DNA of 64,000 nucleotides, taken from positions 2,232,001-2,296,000 of the forward strand of contig OZ243946.1 of the NCBI GenBank assembly GCA_965214285.1. Reading direction: 5' to 3'. This document shows positions 61,722 to 64,000 of the stretch, in pieces. This stretch comes from G963422745 sp965214285. Its GTDB lineage: Bacteria > Actinomycetota > Acidimicrobiia > Acidimicrobiales > Aldehydirespiratoraceae. The notes under the pieces are model-generated. The model worked only from the letters and a program-made list of their open reading frames with translations, had not been told where the DNA came from and did not search any database. Each line of letters opens with the position of its first letter. Within the stretch, counting starts at the first letter, position 1. The position numbers were made by a program, and so were the translations under genes.

Positions 61722-63061
61722 GCGCCGGCCCCCGCAAGGCTGAGCGGCGCGTCCAGCAAGGCAGCGCGCTGCGCCACGGCATCGAGCTTGGCGGTCGCCT
61801 GGCGCTCCACGGCGGGCGCGGCGGAGGGCACCGGCAGCTTGGCGATGACCTCGCCGAGGAAGCCGGCCACGATCAGGCGCTCGGCCTCGGGCGTGGGCAC
61901 CGCCCGGCTCTCCAGGTAGAAGCGCTGCTCGGGATCGACGGGGCTGACCGTGGACGCATGGCTGCAACGCACGTCGTTGTTCTCGATCTCGAGGTTGGGC
62001 ACCGACTTGGCCCAGGCGTCGTCGCTGAGCTTCAGGTTGCGGTTCGTCTGGAAGGCATCGACCCCGCCCGCCTCGGCGCGGATGCGAATCAGGCCGGTGT
62101 AGATGCTGCGGGAGCGGTCTGCTACCACGCCCTTGTAGAGCAGGTTGGACGTGGTGTGGGCGGCCACGTGGTCCTGGTAGGTGCGGAAGTCCAGGGTCTG
62201 GTCGGCATCGGCGAAGTAGACGCCGATCAGGTCGCCGTGGGCGCCGTGGCCCACCAGCCGGGTGTCGGCGCGGCTGCGCGAGCTCGCGCCGCCGAACGCT
62301 GCCGTCGCGGCGCTGATCGTGGCATCGCGGCCAGCCGTGGCGAGCTGCGAGCCGATCTGGGTGGCGCTGCGCCCGAGGGCCTGCACGTTGAGGTAGCCGA
62401 GACGGCCCGAGTCCGCGACCTCGAGCTCGGTGGTCGGGCACACCAGCAGCTCCGAGCCGTCGCAGGTCTGCAGGTCGACGACTCTCGCCTCGGCATTGGC
62501 GCCGACCCGCACGAACAGCCGCCCGAAGCTCGCCGTGCTCGCGCCGCTGCTGTGGTTGGCGACCACCAGCGGGGCGCTGAGCCGCACGCCGGATGGCACG
62601 TCGATCAGCAGCGGCTCAGGGGCGAAGGCGTCGTTGAGGAGCGTGAACCAGTCGCCGCTGGCGGCGCTGAGCGAGCCGAGCAGGGCCTCTCCGTCGGGGT
62701 GGTCGGCGGCACTGCCGACGCTGACGCCCGCGTCAACGGTCTCCGCGGTGAGGTCGATGCCGACGACCCGCCCGTTCACGCAGCGGACGACGCCTGCGGG
62801 TCGGCCCACGGCGTCGAGCACGGCGCTCTCGGCTCTGGCGGTGGGGTGCTGTGTGGGCGATTCCTGGTGCTGGGCGGACGGGGCGAAGGCGTCGAGGTCG
62901 AAGTCGTCGATGCTGCTGTAGCGCCACTCCTCCTGGGCGGTGCTGGGAGGCGTGGCCGCGGCGAAGGCCTCCGCCGCCTCGGTCCGCCGCGAGGCGAGCC
63001 ACTCAGGGCCGCCGAGTGCCCGGGCTTGTGTTGGCGAGAACGCTGAGGGCACGAGGGCCAA
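61718..63061 (-). CDS. sufD: SufD, FeS assembly scaffold subunit
   Basis: This 447-residue beta-helix protein of the SufBCD scaffold shows the typical DFRTYQDHVAAHTTSNLLYKGV, AFQTNRNLKLSDDAWA and ENNDVRCSHASTVSPVD. I name it SufD, not SufB, because of the N-terminal part and the Cys-Ser-His near the end. No sufB is visible in this window. It forms an operon with the Rieske gene and sufC. Confidence 0.88.
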   Translation of the reverse strand: MALVPSAFSPTQARALGGPEWLASRRTEAAEAFAAATPPSTAQEEWRYSSIDDFDLDAFAPSAQHQESPTQHPTARAESAVLDAVGRPAGVVRCVNGRVVGIDLTAETVDAGVSVGSAADHPDGEALLGSLSAASGDWFTLLNDAFAPEPLLIDVPSGVRLSAPLVVANHSSGASTASFGRLFVRVGANAEARVVDLQTCDGSELLVCPTTELEVADSGRLGYLNVQALGRSATQIGSQLATAGRDATISAATAAFGGASSRSRADTRLVGHGAHGDLIGVYFADADQTLDFRTYQDHVAAHTTSNLLYKGVVADRSRSIYTGLIRIRAEAGGVDAFQTNRNLKLSDDAWAKSVPNLEIENNDVRCSHASTVSPVDPEQRFYLESRAVPTPEAERLIVAGFLGEVIAKLPVPSAAPAVERQATAKLDAVAQRAALLDAPLSLAGAGA

Positions 63062-63156
63062 TCCTACCGAGCCGCTTCGGGCCGCCCACCGGATCGGGCC
63101 TGCAGATCACCCCGCCGGCGACGACAGTCGCGGGCGCAGGGCCCGCATCGCCCGGC

Positions 63157-63603
63157 TCAGCGTTCGCGGTAGCGCCTGCGGAAGTAGTCGCCGAGCCCCT
63201 CGCCGCCCTGGCCCCCGCCCTTGCCGCGCTTCTTCTGCGAGCCCTTGCCCTTGGCCCGGCCCTTGGCGCCGCGGGGGCGGCCCTTGCGTGCCTGGCGCGC
63301 CCGCTCGGCCTCTACCTCGGCGACGGCCGAAGGCACGGCTTCGTTGATGATGTCCTCGGCGGCATCGAGCAGGGCGGCGATCGAGTCATCCTGGCCGAGC
63401 GTCTCGGGCTCGGGCGGGGTCTCCGGCGTGACCAGCGATCCGTACGACCAGTTCACGTCCGCCATGCGCCGGGTGTACTTGGGGCAGTCCTCAGGGCAGC
63501 GCCAGGGCGCCTCGGGGGCCAGGTCGAGGTCGCACTTGCGCACCGTGTCGCCGTTGGCGTAGGTCCGCGACTCGAAGTGCTTGCAGTCCTGGCGCATCGG
63601 CAT
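63157..63603 (-). CDS. Uncharacterized Cys-rich N-terminus, basic C-terminus protein
   Basis: 148 residues from ATG at 63603: four Cys in RQDCKHFES, RKCDLDL and WRCPEDCPKYTRRM (possible metal site), a middle acidic helix (LDAAEDIINEAV) and an Arg/Lys/Gly-rich tail with GDYFRRRYRER. I believe it is an actinobacterial hypothetical found near suf genes. The open frame upstream is non-coding. Confidence 0.75.
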   Translation of the reverse strand: MPMRQDCKHFESRTYANGDTVRKCDLDLAPEAPWRCPEDCPKYTRRMADVNWSYGSLVTPETPPEPETLGQDDSIAALLDAAEDIINEAVPSAVAEVEAERARQARKGRPRGAKGRAKGKGSQKKRGKGGGQGGEGLGDYFRRRYRER

Positions 63604-63667
63604 GCCCCCATTGTGCCAAACGCAGGCCCAAGTGCACGGAACCCGCGCCGAGTGCCTCAGAGAGGCG

Positions 63668-63746
63668 TCATGCGACAGCGACGTCGGTCCTGGAGAGTTC
63701 GCGGAAGAGGACCGACACGACGGCTGGAGGTGTCGACGACGTTCAC
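63668..63746 (-). pseudogene. VapC-type toxin remnant, frameshifted
   Basis: GTG at 63746 overlaps the vapB stop as GTGA. It reads MNVVDTSS, then after a one-frame change VVSVLFRELSRTDVAVA and stop. This matches the start of VapC PIN toxins (active Asp in VVDTS), but the rest of the roughly 130-residue domain is gone. Confidence 0.65.
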
Positions 63747-63871
63747 GCTGGAAGGCCGTCCTGGTCGTATCCGAGGATGTCATCGGGATGCCTGTCATCG
63801 AGGAGCGGGAGGCGATCGAAGCGTTCCAGAATGTCGCTGAGACCGCGGTCGTTCTTGATGTTCAGGGCCAT
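63743..63871 (-). pseudogene. VapB-type antitoxin, internally deleted
   Basis: 42 codons: MALNIKND, the usual VapB start, joined to LERFDRLPLLDDRHPDDILG and YDQDGLPA, the usual C-terminus. About 35-40 residues of the DNA-binding middle are missing. No ribosome site. 63872-63934 shows nothing. Confidence 0.7.
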
Positions 63872-63934
63872 AGGGAGAAATCTAGCTGCGTTCTAGACAG
63901 GCGCTTCGGGCTGCGGGGCGCGGGTCGTGGACCC

Positions 63935-64000
63935 CTAATGCTTCCAGTAGTAGAACGTCACCGTCTCGCCATAGCTCGCCGTGGTGCCGGCGCTGGGCTG
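63935..64000 (-). CDS. 3' end of a PASTA-like protein
   Basis: The last 21 codons read QPSAGTTASYGETVTFYYWKH and stop. This resembles PASTA ends such as NPAAGTMVAVDTVVQFEFY in the gene at 47885. The rest lies beyond the window. Confidence 0.55.
   Translation of the reverse strand, partial: QPSAGTTASYGETVTFYYWKH

Overview
The window is about 70% GC and densely packed, with many 4-bp ATGA/GTGA start-stop overlaps. Gene content points to the Actinomycetota: a homodimeric E1-type pyruvate dehydrogenase, Ku with a stand-alone LigD polymerase, a DUF222/13E12-type HNH protein, PASTA proteins and a second GroES-like protein. I favour the class Acidimicrobiia, but that is inference. Most operon-leading genes look leaderless: a TANNNT hexamer lies 6-8 nt before ATG/GTG with no Shine-Dalgarno sequence.

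Layout. 1-1920 is the 3' part of PEP carboxylase. 1999-10279 (minus strand) carries an enoyl-CoA hydratase and a trp/his block (trpA, B, F, C, E and hisI with ygfZ and an ABM-family protein), with a lipoprotein gene between trpC and trpF. 10339-17869 is an accessory block: GroES-like protein, a three-gene ABC exporter, small lipoproteins, small secreted proteins and an ECF sigma factor with a membrane partner. 17870-23158 is hisD-C-B-H-A-F. The accessory block therefore lies between hisF and hisI, and it contains a broken hisF 3' end. 23419-25821 encodes surface-polysaccharide functions, followed by SIR2 and rhodanese-ThiF proteins. 28417-38000 is repeat-rich: an unknown protein, pepA, ligD polymerase with Ku, an HNH protein with duplicated 5' ends, and several tandem repeats. 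38457-47777 holds metY, a CoA-binding protein, a frameshifted PASTA protein, a LipB-LipA fusion, a 2-oxoacid dehydrogenase E2 and lipoamide dehydrogenase. 47885-55315 holds a PASTA protein, a thioredoxin-like lipoprotein with an in-frame TGA at its first active-site Cys, a LapA-like protein, an SDR, rnhA, aceE and a HhH-GPD protein. 55393-64000 holds a hydrolase, an acyl-CoA dehydrogenase, two convergent suf operons, a decayed vapBC pair and the end of another PASTA-like gene.

Main discoveries. (1) 49321-49959 is best read as a selenocysteine-containing DsbE/DsbF-like lipoprotein (WAPW-U-PTC). (2) Four identical 29-bp promoter boxes (GGTGAAAGAT ... TGCCGGCCAT, fixed 13-bp gap between TGAAAG and CCGGCCAT) precede the ECF sigma gene, a lipoprotein, a crystallin/I36-like secreted protein and an operon of small secreted protein, lipoprotein and ABC exporter. 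This is an apparently undescribed envelope regulon placed inside the his/trp supra-operon. (3) Two PASTA genes share a G-tract at the membrane-linker junction; one tract is out of frame, as expected of a phase-variable locus or a homopolymer error.

How the genes work together. trp and his genes form coupled biosynthetic operons. aceE, E2, Lpd and LipB-LipA supply and lipoylate a 2-oxoacid dehydrogenase. The suf genes supply the FeS clusters that LipA needs. Ku and LigD polymerase form an NHEJ pair.
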